39,016 nucleotides of DNA from an uncultured Clostridium sp. Its GTDB lineage: Bacteria; Bacillota; Clostridia; TANB77; CAG-508. Location of the stretch: the NCBI GenBank assembly GCA_947368535.1, contig CANBHY010000012.1, forward strand, positions 1 through 39,016, read 5' to 3'. The notes beneath the pieces are model-generated. The model did no database searches and was not told where the DNA came from. It saw only the letters and a program-made list of their open reading frames with translations. A program made the translations under genes and the position numbers. Below are positions 32,699 through 39,016 of the stretch, in pieces. How positions within the stretch are numbered: the first letter of the stretch is position 1; each line of letters starts with the position of its first letter.

Positions 32699-33487
32699 TT
32701 ATTTTAAATCATCTATTTCAAAACCTGGTAAAAGCGGAGCTTCTTGAAAATGCTTTAATTTTGCTCTTGCTTTTCTTAATTCATCTAATAAATTGCCACC
32801 CATTCTAAGTTCTGCTTTTCTTTTTCTAAAAGCTTCTTGATTTCTTTCTGCCGCATTATATATTTCTCTAACTGCTCCCGGAATATCATTTTTTGTAACA
32901 CAGTTCATATCTTTTTGTAATCTTGACATTAATCCTAAATGCATTACTTGCATATCTTCCATAATATCAACAAATTCTTCAAATTGTGATAAAAAAACAT
33001 TTTTTATTCCAGCCATATTCTTCTTAGATAATATTTCTAAAGCTTCTGGAACCGTATATGGTAACCTATCTGATCTATGTACTAGTAAAGCTCCAAACTG
33101 CTCAGACAATTCTAATATATCGCTTTCTCTTTCTCTAGGAACATTTGGATTTTGTCCAACTCTAGAATGTTCAGCACAAATTTTACAAAATCTATCATTA
33201 AACCCTAAACTTTTTAAAAATTGTTTATATTCTTCTTGTGATTTTTTTAATCTAACTCGTTCTTGTGGAGAATCTATTTTTAAACAATCATATAAAAGTG
33301 CTGCAGATAAAACTAAGTTTTTATCTACATCAATTTTCATGACACTCATAAACTCTCTAGTAATTTCAGCTTTTAATATAACTGATGTATTAAAAAAAGT
33401 ATTTTTTTTCTTTTTTAAAAAGCTAGCAATCTCAATTTTTTTGATAAAATCAGGTTCATTTAACATATATTGAGCAAAAGTTGCCAT
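32699..33487 (-). CDS. degenerate HD-domain-like protein
   Basis: 262 residues from the ATG at 33487, chosen over an ATG nine codons upstream because GGAGG lies right before it. The helical order suggests an HD phosphohydrolase fold: NTSVILKAEITREFMSVM, then LVLSAALLYDCLK where HD would stand but YD is found, CAEHSRVGQNP, and LEILSKKN. LLVHRSDRLPYTVPEALEIL follows, with a conserved RSDR patch. The missing His argues against the usual HD catalysis. The C-terminal 70 residues are basic helices (RKRKAELRMGGNLLDELRKARAKLKHF). Own promoter at 33517-33545 and own terminator. Function unknown. Confidence 0.75.
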   Translation of the reverse strand: MATFAQYMLNEPDFIKKIEIASFLKKKKNTFFNTSVILKAEITREFMSVMKIDVDKNLVLSAALLYDCLKIDSPQERVRLKKSQEEYKQFLKSLGFNDRFCKICAEHSRVGQNPNVPRERESDILELSEQFGALLVHRSDRLPYTVPEALEILSKKNMAGIKNVFLSQFEEFVDIMEDMQVMHLGLMSRLQKDMNCVTKNDIPGAVREIYNAAERNQEAFRKRKAELRMGGNLLDELRKARAKLKHFQEAPLLPGFEIDDLK

Positions 33488-33516
33488 ATTTTTTCCTCCA
33501 CATATAATATGCATTT

Positions 33517-33545
33517 ATTATATTTCATGCAGTATTATTTTTCAA
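33517..33545 (-). promoter_or_regulatory. promoter of the HD-like protein gene
   Basis: Minus-strand TTGAAA (33540-33545), 17-bp spacer, TATAAT (33517-33522). A direct repeat of TTACATTT lies just upstream of the -35 box. Confidence 0.75.
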
Positions 33546-33601
33546 CAAATGTAATATAAATGTAACAATTGTATTTTATTTTAATTAATTTTTTTATACA
33601 C

Positions 33602-33630
33602 ACAAAAAAGGATTACTTTCGTAATCCTTT
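33602..33630 (-). terminator. terminator of the LPDAG surface protein gene
   Basis: AAAGGATTAC (33607-33616), TTTC loop (GAAA on the minus strand), GTAATCCTTT (33621-33630); T-tract TTTTTTGTG on the minus strand. Confidence 0.92.
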
Positions 33631-33650
33631 AAAATTATCAAATTTAACAA

Positions 33651-33980
33651 TTAAATATTATATTTTCTAACTTTTGTATATGTATATATAGCAGATATTG
33701 AAGTTAATGTTATTAATACTAATATTCCTGTAGAAGATTTTGTACCTGCATCAGGTAAAACCGTATTATTTACCGGTGCTGGTGTATTGTTTACAGGAGC
33801 TGGTGTATTATTTACTACATTATTTGTTTGAACATTATTTAAATTTGTATTATTACTTGTATTTCCGGTAGAATTACCTATAGTAGTAATTGTCTGCGCA
33901 AAACTGTATTTTGCAGAAAAAACAACTAACATAATCATTGCAATCAATGTTAAAACCTTTAACTTATTAATTTTCTTCAT
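33651..33980 (-). CDS. small Asn/Thr-rich surface protein with LPxTG-like (LPDAG) sorting signal
   Basis: 109 residues from the ATG at 33980, which has AAGGAG at correct spacing; an ATG at 34046 lacks a ribosome site and lies upstream of the promoter -10. The signal peptide MKKINKLKVLTLIAMIMLVV ends with cleavage near AYS-FA/QT (about 27-29). The mature part is a low-complexity Asn/Thr stretch with two copies of NNTPAPV. The C-terminus is a sorting signal: LPDAG (75-79), TM helix GILVLITLTSISAIYTY and positive tail KVRKYNI. It would be exported, cut after the motif and joined to peptidoglycan by a sortase. The only sortase in the window is broken, so another enzyme is needed. With only about 45 residues between signal and anchor it may be a spacer, or a decayed surface protein. 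Confidence 0.83.
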   Translation of the reverse strand: MKKINKLKVLTLIAMIMLVVFSAKYSFAQTITTIGNSTGNTSNNTNLNNVQTNNVVNNTPAPVNNTPAPVNNTVLPDAGTKSSTGILVLITLTSISAIYTYTKVRKYNI

Positions 33981-34016
33981 ATCTCTACTCCTTTGCTTGC
34001 TTTTTGCTACATAATT

Positions 34017-34046
34017 ATTATAACACATTAAATTTTTATATTGCAA
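34017..34046 (-). promoter_or_regulatory. promoter of the LPDAG surface protein gene
   Basis: Minus-strand TTGCAA (34041-34046), 18-bp spacer, extended -10 TGTTATAAT with TATAAT at 34017-34022. Confidence 0.7.
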
Positions 34047-34130
34047 TAGATTTTTGATATTTTTTGTATTTTTTCCTGTTTTTTTGTAAATAATATTAAA
34101 AATGTTATTTATTATAAGGAGAAAATTTAT

Positions 34131-34406
34131 ATGCTTAAACCTTCAATCAATCTATCCTGCAAAGATAATACAAAATTATTATCTTTTCTAGAAAAATTTT
34201 ATAATAAAAAATTAGAGAAATCAATAGAAAATTTTTCCTTTGATAATCCAATAGAAATGATTGATTTACTGAGTGCTGTTGTCGATAATAATGATAAATA
34301 CAACATACATGCATGGATTAACTTAGATGAAGATATTTTTTTGCGTGTAACAAACTCCAATTTAAATGAAATAGTTAAATATCTTTATGAAAGATATCCT
34401 TATTAA
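34131..34406 (+). CDS. 91-residue protein of unknown function on the plus strand
   Basis: The only plus-strand protein gene that I can support. AAGGAGA lies 10 bp before the ATG. The product (starts MLKPSINLSCKDNTKLLSFL, ends YLYERYPY) has two helical parts, no TM, and a DNPIEMIDLLSAVVDNNDKYN centre. Its TAA stop ends exactly where the convergent dtd stop begins. No family recognised. No convincing promoter is seen upstream, which is divergent from the LPDAG gene. Confidence 0.65.
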   Translation: MLKPSINLSCKDNTKLLSFLEKFYNKKLEKSIENFSFDNPIEMIDLLSAVVDNNDKYNIHAWINLDEDIFLRVTNSNLNEIVKYLYERYPY

Positions 34407-34844
34407 CTATTTTTCCAAAATAATTGTAACTGGTCCACTGTTTAATAGTTCAACTTCCATATGAGCTCCAAAAATTCCAGTCTCAACATTCTTCACTTCT
34501 TTTTGACACTGTTCTACAAAATATTTATATAATTCTTCTGCCATTTCTGGTTTCGCACTATCCACAAAACTTGGTCTATTTCCTTTTTTACAGTCTGCAT
34601 ATAATGTAAATTGAGAAACTATTAATAGTTCACCATCAATATCTTTAATAGATAAGTTCATTTTATCGTTTTCGTCTGTAAATACTCTTAAATTACACAT
34701 TTTTTTTACTAGAAAGTCTGCTGTTTCTTTTGTATCTGTATGTGTGACTCCAAGTAATACTAAAAAACCTTTTTCTATTTTTCCAGTAATTTTATTGTCT
34801 ACAGTAACCTTACTATTTTTAACTCTTTGAATTACTAACTTCAT
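34407..34844 (-). CDS. dtd: D-aminoacyl-tRNA deacylase
   Basis: A 145-residue full-length DTD. MKLVIQRVKNSKVTVDNK is the family start, SQFTLYADCKKGNRPSF carries the catalytic-site SQFTLY, and LNSGPVTIILEK carries the NxGPVT motif near the end, including the Gly-cisPro chirality filter. It removes D-amino acids (and Gly from tRNA-Ala) from charged tRNAs. Last gene of the der-plsY-gpsA-ZnR-dtd run, GAGGAA RBS. Confidence 0.96.
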   Translation of the reverse strand: MKLVIQRVKNSKVTVDNKITGKIEKGFLVLLGVTHTDTKETADFLVKKMCNLRVFTDENDKMNLSIKDIDGELLIVSQFTLYADCKKGNRPSFVDSAKPEMAEELYKYFVEQCQKEVKNVETGIFGAHMEVELLNSGPVTIILEK

Positions 34845-34858
34845 CTTTTTTCCTCATT

Positions 34859-35509
34859 TTAATCTTCTTTTTTAGCTCCACAGTTTGCGCAAAACATATC
34901 TGATTTATCATTCATTTCTCCACATTTTTCACATTTTCGTTTTCCATCTTTTTTTTCATCTTTTTTTTCTTTTGGCTTTTTATCATTTGAAATATTTTCT
35001 TTTATTTCTTCTTTTTCTTCATTTTTTTCCTCGGCTGCAACTTCTTTCTTAGCTCCACAATTTGGACAAAATTCATTTTTTTCATCTATAATTTCAGAAC
35101 ATCCAGAACATTTTCTTTTACCTTTTGGAACAAATTGTTCTACTTCTATCTTTTCTTGTTCCTTTCCACATTGAGGACAGAATGTAGCATTAATTTCAAC
35201 TTCAGTTCCACAATTTGGGCATATTTTTTTATTATTTAACATCAATATTTCTTTTTTTAATTCTTCATTGCTTTTTAGCATTTGATCAATCTCTTCAATT
35301 TTCTCATTTATAAAGCCCATTAATGTTTCGCTTATTTTTTTCTCTTCATAAACTTTTTTTCCTATTTCTGAATATGCTTCTTCTATTTTACTTTTATTTT
35401 CATTTATTGTTTTTTTACATTTACTCTCTCTTTGTGATTTATTCATGCTTTCTTGCAAGCTATTTGAAATCTCTGCGCCTTTTTTTGTTAACCCATCTAA
35501 AAATCCCAT
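34859..35509 (-). CDS. multi-zinc-ribbon protein with coiled-coil N-terminus
   Basis: 216 residues. The N-terminal 95 residues form an amphipathic/coiled region (MGFLDGLTKKGAEISNSLQE ... EEIDQMLKSNEELKKEIL). Three zinc-ribbon pairs follow: CPNCG...CPQCG (about 97-117), CSGCS...CPNCG (about 133-152) and CEKCG...CANCG (about 194-213). A Lys/Glu low-complexity linker separates the last two. This resembles 'zinc-ribbon domain' proteins of clostridia with no known function, possibly adaptors at the membrane or on nucleic acid. It lies between gpsA and dtd in the same operon. RBS AGGAGG. Confidence 0.85.
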   Translation of the reverse strand: MGFLDGLTKKGAEISNSLQESMNKSQRESKCKKTINENKSKIEEAYSEIGKKVYEEKKISETLMGFINEKIEEIDQMLKSNEELKKEILMLNNKKICPNCGTEVEINATFCPQCGKEQEKIEVEQFVPKGKRKCSGCSEIIDEKNEFCPNCGAKKEVAAEEKNEEKEEIKENISNDKKPKEKKDEKKDGKRKCEKCGEMNDKSDMFCANCGAKKED

Positions 35510-35527
35510 TTTTAAATCCTCCTAAAT

Positions 35528-36511
35528 TTATTCTTCTTTCAAATCTCTTGTCATAAGTATATTAACAGCTTCTCTTGGGTCCAATTTATTAAATAGTACC
35601 TCATATACTGTATTTATAATTGGAACTTCTATATTATATTTTTTAGCAAGTTTATATGCAACTTCAATATTGTCAATACTTTCAATAGTCATTCCAACTT
35701 CTTTTCTTGTCTCTTCAATTGTTTTTCCTTGCCCTATTAGCATTCCTGCTCTTCTATTTCTACTATGCATACTGCTACAAGTAACAATTAAATCCCCTAA
35801 GCCTGTAAGACCATAAAAAGTTTCTTTCTTTCCTCCTAATGCAACTCCTAATCTTGACAATTCTACTAAACCTCTTGTAAGTAAAGCTGCAAAAGTATTA
35901 TCTCCAAGATTCAATCCTGCAGATACACCTGCACAAAATGCTATAATATTTTTTAATGCTCCACCTAACTCAACGCCTTTAACATCTTGTGATGTATACA
36001 TTCTCATCTTTTCGCTTTTAAATATATCAACTACTAAATCTGATAATTCTTTGTATTCAGATGCTACAACTAAAGCTGTTGGAATAAGAATTGATACTTC
36101 TTCTGCATGGCTAGGGCCTGAAAGAACTCCTATTTTATTATTAGGCAATTCCTCTTTTGCTACATCATCTAACGTCTTTAATGTATCTGCTTCAAATCCC
36201 TTTGAACAAATTATTACAGATTGATTTTTAACATAATCTTTATATTTTTTTATTGTATCTCTAGTAAACTTTGAAGGTGTAACATGTAATATAATTTCTG
36301 TTCCTTCTAATACTTCTTTCATATCAGTAGAACAATAAACATTTTCTGGTATTACAGCATTAGGTAAAAATTTACACTTTCTATCTTTATTTAATAAATC
36401 TCTTTCTTCTTCTGAAAAAGACCAGATATTAACCGAATGTCCTTGGCCTGCTAAATAAATTGCAAGAGCAACTCCCCAGCTTCCACTACCTATAATCGCA
36501 ATTTTTTTCAT
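35528..36511 (-). CDS. gpsA: glycerol-3-phosphate dehydrogenase [NAD(P)+]
   Basis: 327 residues, full length. Rossmann GSGSWGVALA (8-17), VTPSKF, SGPSHAEEV, catalytic Lys in GGALKNIIAFCAG, and LTGLGDLIVTCSSMHSRNRRAG are all as expected. It reduces dihydroxyacetone phosphate to sn-glycerol 3-phosphate, the acyl acceptor used by PlsY, encoded 16 bp upstream. Confidence 0.97.
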   Translation of the reverse strand: MKKIAIIGSGSWGVALAIYLAGQGHSVNIWSFSEEERDLLNKDRKCKFLPNAVIPENVYCSTDMKEVLEGTEIILHVTPSKFTRDTIKKYKDYVKNQSVIICSKGFEADTLKTLDDVAKEELPNNKIGVLSGPSHAEEVSILIPTALVVASEYKELSDLVVDIFKSEKMRMYTSQDVKGVELGGALKNIIAFCAGVSAGLNLGDNTFAALLTRGLVELSRLGVALGGKKETFYGLTGLGDLIVTCSSMHSRNRRAGMLIGQGKTIEETRKEVGMTIESIDNIEVAYKLAKKYNIEVPIINTVYEVLFNKLDPREAVNILMTRDLKEE

Positions 36512-36527
36512 ATATTCTCCTTTATAT

Positions 36528-37142
36528 TTAAAATAATTTATTTTCTTGTCCTTTAAGTAATCTTTTTATATTGGTTCTATGATTAAAACATACAAATATA
36601 CCAAGTATAATTCCAAAAATTCTGTAATCACCTGCAACCAAATAATTTTCATGAATAAATAAAGTTAAAACTGGAAATAAAATTGCAGCTGCAACTGAGC
36701 CTAATGAAACCATCCTTGTTAAAATTATCAAAACTAATGCAAATACTAGACATATTAATCCTATCTGCCAATTTGTAAGTAATATTATTCCTAAACTAGT
36801 AGCAACTCCTTTTCCACCTTTAAATCCAAAAAACACTGGAAACGTATGTCCTATAACTACAGCTAATCCCGCAATTTGAATTAGATATTCTACATGTTCA
36901 CATCTATCTATATATCCAATTAATTTTGCCAATAAAATAACTACTACTCCTTTTAAAATGTCACATATCAATGTGAGAATAGCTATTTTCTTTCCAGCCG
37001 TTCTAAGCACATTGGTACTGCCTGCATTTTTACTGCCCTTTTCTCTAACATCAAATCCTGCCAATTTTTTAGTAAAAATTACAGAAAAACTAATACTACC
37101 AATAAGATATGCAACTAATGCAACTAATATATATATCGCCAT
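36528..37142 (-). CDS. plsY: acyl-phosphate:glycerol-3-phosphate acyltransferase
   Basis: A 204-residue membrane acyltransferase. Five or so TM helices. The cytosolic motifs GSKNAGSTNVLRT, GHTFPVFFGFKGGKGVATSLG and, near the C-terminus, CFNHRTNIKRLLKGQENK are the three conserved PlsY motifs. It acylates the sn-1 position of glycerol 3-phosphate made by GpsA, beginning phospholipid synthesis. RBS AAGGAGG. Confidence 0.97.
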   Translation of the reverse strand: MAIYILVALVAYLIGSISFSVIFTKKLAGFDVREKGSKNAGSTNVLRTAGKKIAILTLICDILKGVVVILLAKLIGYIDRCEHVEYLIQIAGLAVVIGHTFPVFFGFKGGKGVATSLGIILLTNWQIGLICLVFALVLIILTRMVSLGSVAAAILFPVLTLFIHENYLVAGDYRIFGIILGIFVCFNHRTNIKRLLKGQENKLF

Positions 37143-37169
37143 ACCTTTTTCCTCCTTATCTTTCGCAAT

Positions 37170-38501
37170 TTATTCTTCTACTTTTTCATTTTTTTCTCTA
37201 ACAATAATTCTAACTGGAGTTCCCTCTAATCCAAAATTATTTCTAATACAATTTACTAAATATCTTTCATATGAAAAGTGAAATAATTCTTTTCTATTTA
37301 CAAATATAACAAATGTTGGTGGTTTTGTTGAAGCTTGTGTTCCATAAAAAATCTTAAGTCTTTTTCCTTTATCAGATGGTGGTTGTACAACAGCTATTGC
37401 CTCATTAATTACTTGATTTAAAACAGCTGTTGATACTCTTAAAGCATTTTGATTTGCTACATTATTTATCATCTCAAATAGTTTGTGAACTCTTTGCCCT
37501 GTTTTAGCTGAAATAAACACAATTGGTGCATATGTGGCAAATGGCAACTCATTATAAACATCTTTTTTAAATTTTTCTATTGTATGTGTGTCTTTTGAAA
37601 CTTCATCCCACTTATTTACTGCAATTATAATACCTTTTCCAGCTTCATGAGCTTCTCCAATTACTTTTGAATCTTGCTCACTAACTCCTTCTGTCGCATC
37701 TATCATCATAATACAAACATCAGCTCTATCTATAGCTAAGTTTGATCTCATAACACTATACTTTTCTATATTTTCTTTTACTTTACTTTTTCTTCTAATT
37801 CCTGCTGTATCTATAAAAATATATTTTCCAAATTCATTTTCATATTCAGAATCAATTGCATCTCTAGTAGTTCCTGCAACATCACTAACTATAACTCTGT
37901 TTTCGCCTAATATTCTATTAATTAAAGAAGATTTACCAACATTAGGTTTTCCAATAACTGCTACTTTTATAACTTCTGAATCATTATCTTCTTCTTTTTC
38001 ATCTGGAAATTTTTCATAAATAGCATCTAAAACATCACCAACACCAATAGCATTCGCTGCTGAAAGTGCAATAGGTGTTCCAATTCCTAAATTATAAAAT
38101 TCATACAGTTCAACTGGATCTCCTCCAAAATTATCTGCTTTATTACATACTAAAATAATTGGCTTTTTAGATTTCTTAAGCATTATAGATATTTCTTGAT
38201 CAACAGCTGTAACACCTTGTTTTATATCTGTCAAAAATATAATAACATCAGCTACAGAAATTGCAATATCAACTTGCTCTCTCATTTGATCTACTATCGT
38301 ATCTCCAGTCATCTCTTCTATTCCTGCTGTATCTATAACTGTAAAATCTCTACCTCTCCAATTTGATTCTGCATATACTCTATCTCTAGTAACTCCTGGA
38401 GTATCTTCTACAATAGAAATTCTTTGTCCAACTATATAATTAAAAAATGTAGATTTTCCTACATTTGGTCTTCCTACAATTGCAACTACTGGTTTTGACA
38501 T
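37170..38501 (-). CDS. der: ribosome-assembly GTPase Der (EngA)
   Basis: 443 residues with two tandem G domains and a C-terminal KH-like domain. G1: GRPNVGKST (10-18), DTAGIE, NKAD. G2: GKPNVGKSS near 184, DTAGIRRKSKVKENIEKYS, NKWD. The KH-like part runs from about 355 (RVSTAVLNQVINEA ... YGTQASTKPPTFVIFVN). It is needed for assembly of the large ribosomal subunit. First gene of the operon, 37 bp after the -10 box. Confidence 0.97.
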   Translation of the reverse strand: MSKPVVAIVGRPNVGKSTFFNYIVGQRISIVEDTPGVTRDRVYAESNWRGRDFTVIDTAGIEEMTGDTIVDQMREQVDIAISVADVIIFLTDIKQGVTAVDQEISIMLKKSKKPIILVCNKADNFGGDPVELYEFYNLGIGTPIALSAANAIGVGDVLDAIYEKFPDEKEEDNDSEVIKVAVIGKPNVGKSSLINRILGENRVIVSDVAGTTRDAIDSEYENEFGKYIFIDTAGIRRKSKVKENIEKYSVMRSNLAIDRADVCIMMIDATEGVSEQDSKVIGEAHEAGKGIIIAVNKWDEVSKDTHTIEKFKKDVYNELPFATYAPIVFISAKTGQRVHKLFEMINNVANQNALRVSTAVLNQVINEAIAVVQPPSDKGKRLKIFYGTQASTKPPTFVIFVNRKELFHFSYERYLVNCIRNNFGLEGTPVRIIVREKNEKVEE

Positions 38502-38537
38502 TTACTGCTGTATTCCTTTCTCTTTTTTAACACAATT

Positions 38538-38566
38538 ATTTTATACTAAAACTTCTAAAATTTCAA
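38538..38566 (-). promoter_or_regulatory. der operon promoter
   Basis: Minus-strand TTGAAA (38561-38566), 17-bp spacer, TAAAAT (38538-38543). Confidence 0.7.
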
Positions 38567-38594
38567 CTAATCTGGCTTTATTTATATATAATAA

Positions 38595-38633
38595 AAAAAT
38601 AACTCAAACTATTAATCAGTTTGAGTTATTTTT
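38595..38633. terminator. bidirectional intrinsic terminator at the last bacterial position
   Basis: Perfect 16-base arms AAAAATAACTCAAACT (38595-38610) and AGTTTGAGTTATTTTT (38618-38633), 7-nt loop, T-tracts in both senses. It would end a gene on the far side that is missing here because rodent DNA takes over. Confidence 0.9.
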
Positions 38634-38644
38634 AAATCTTTTAT

Positions 38645-39016
38645 TTTTTATGTGGTGTATGCATTTCTGCATATATGTTGTGTGTGCGTGCATGCACACA
38701 CACAATGTGTTTACACACCAGAGCACAAGTGTGATGAGTTTGAACATCATAGCCCAAGTGTGGAGGTCAGAGAACAACTTGTGGGAGTCAGTTTTCTACT
38801 TCTGCCAGGAGGGTCCTGGGTATTGAATTCTGACCAGCCTTGGTGGCAAGTACCTTATCCACTGAGCTTTCCCACAAGCTCAAGAGAGTGGTTCTCATAT
38901 CTCTTGAAAAAGTTTCTTTCCAAAACTCATCTTACTTGAATCCTGTGTTAGAATGTTTTCTCTGTATATTATTTTGTTTAAAATTTTTTCAGATATACAA
39001 AGAGTTGGAAAAAATA
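38645..39016. other. rodent (probably mouse) genomic DNA joined to the bacterial contig
   Basis: From about 38645 base composition changes abruptly: G+C rises, TG/CA dinucleotides appear, and no bacterial gene signals remain. The segment contains a TGTGTGTGCGTGCATGCACA simple repeat, a rodent B3 SINE and a unique-looking tail (38881-39016). The exact join is blurred by T-rich sequence at 38628-38650. An open frame at 38652-38939 on the plus strand is chance reading of the SINE. Confidence 0.9.
38680..38885 (-). repeat. B3-type SINE (rodent)
   Basis: The minus strand reads, in order, AAAGCTCAGTGGATAAGG, ACTTGCCACCAAGGCTGG, CAGGACCCTCCTGGCAGAAG, AACTGACTCCCACAAGTTG and TCTGACCTCCACACTTG, then a CA-rich tail. 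This is the order of the rodent B3 consensus (head GCTCAGTGGGTAAAGGCACT, CCTGACGACC, GGGACCCACATGG, tail of CA repeats), with scattered substitutions. Recalled consensus, not an alignment. The element is found only in rodents. Confidence 0.85.

Noticed and set aside
33580..33780. Direct repeats in the LPDAG gene as a CRISPR-like array
   Set aside because: The repeats are two coding copies of NNTPAPV without spacers. No CRISPR array or cas gene is seen in the window.
38652..38939. 95-codon plus-strand open frame
   Set aside because: It lies wholly inside the rodent segment, reads through the SINE and TG/CA repeat, has no ribosome site and makes a Cys/His-rich nonsense product.

Overview
The window is about 38.6 kb of a very AT-rich bacterial chromosome joined at its right end to about 370 bp of rodent DNA. 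The bacterial part looks like an uncultured gut clostridium (Firmicutes): strong Shine-Dalgarno sites, consensus sigma-A promoters, T-tailed intrinsic terminators, a CpsB/CpsC/CpsD capsule regulator set, LPxTG-like and sortase remnants, and the gene orders der-plsY-gpsA and ftsY...pgsA-ligA. The right-hand tail (from about 38645) contains a minus-oriented B3 SINE next to a TG/CA repeat. This points to a mouse-gut metagenome and a chimeric join, not bacterial sequence. Almost everything is transcribed from the minus strand. The exceptions are tRNA-Thr(CGU) and one small ORF at 34131.

Layout, left to right. (a) 1-6.7 kb: an exopolysaccharide/glycan locus with a truncated polysaccharide pyruvyl transferase, a radical SAM/SPASM enzyme, two GT4 glycosyltransferases, a 44-residue small protein, a three-TM protein, and an initiating phosphoglycosyl transferase with two tandem catalytic domains, the first lacking the catalytic Glu. 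Its promoter carries a repeated 17-bp element. (b) 7-12 kb: a Cys-rich small membrane protein, an M14 zinc carboxypeptidase, a small protein with a paralogue at 28.7 kb, an unusual GH10 glycosidase-PHP phosphoesterase fusion, and a CYTH protein. (c) 12.1-15.8 kb: CpsB phosphatase, CpsD tyrosine kinase, CpsC chain-length protein, a VanZ-like protein and GalE, which control and feed polysaccharide assembly. (d) 15.9-18.4 kb: a cadmium/zinc/lead-type operon (ArsR-family regulator, separate HMA chaperone, P1B ATPase) with operators fitted into its promoter. (e) 18.5-21.2 kb: cytoplasmic GH13 amylase, a DUF4116 repeat protein and a membrane-anchored protein of unknown role.

(f) 21.3-28.6 kb: rnpB, a 78-residue protein, ligA, pgsA, a UPF0182 membrane protein, ftsY and the plus-strand tRNA. 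(g) 28.7-31.4 kb: a second copy of the small-protein family behind an HExxH metallopeptidase-like protein, then a decayed cell-surface module: a frameshifted class B sortase and a signal-peptide/repeat/TM remnant containing a 35-bp palindrome. (h) 31.4-34.4 kb: EndoQ-like DNA repair nuclease, a degenerate HD-like protein, a small LPDAG-anchored Asn-rich surface protein and a small plus-strand protein. (i) 34.4-38.6 kb: dtd, a zinc-ribbon protein, gpsA, plsY and der, forming one operon from a promoter at 38.54-38.57 kb.

The most interesting items are the GH10-PHP fusion, the paralogous small proteins that each follow a large enzyme gene, the double phosphoglycosyl transferase with a probable dead domain, the repeat-controlled EPS promoter with the 44-residue protein beside a SPASM enzyme, and the decayed sortase locus. 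Function calls rest on motifs read by eye; no database search was run.
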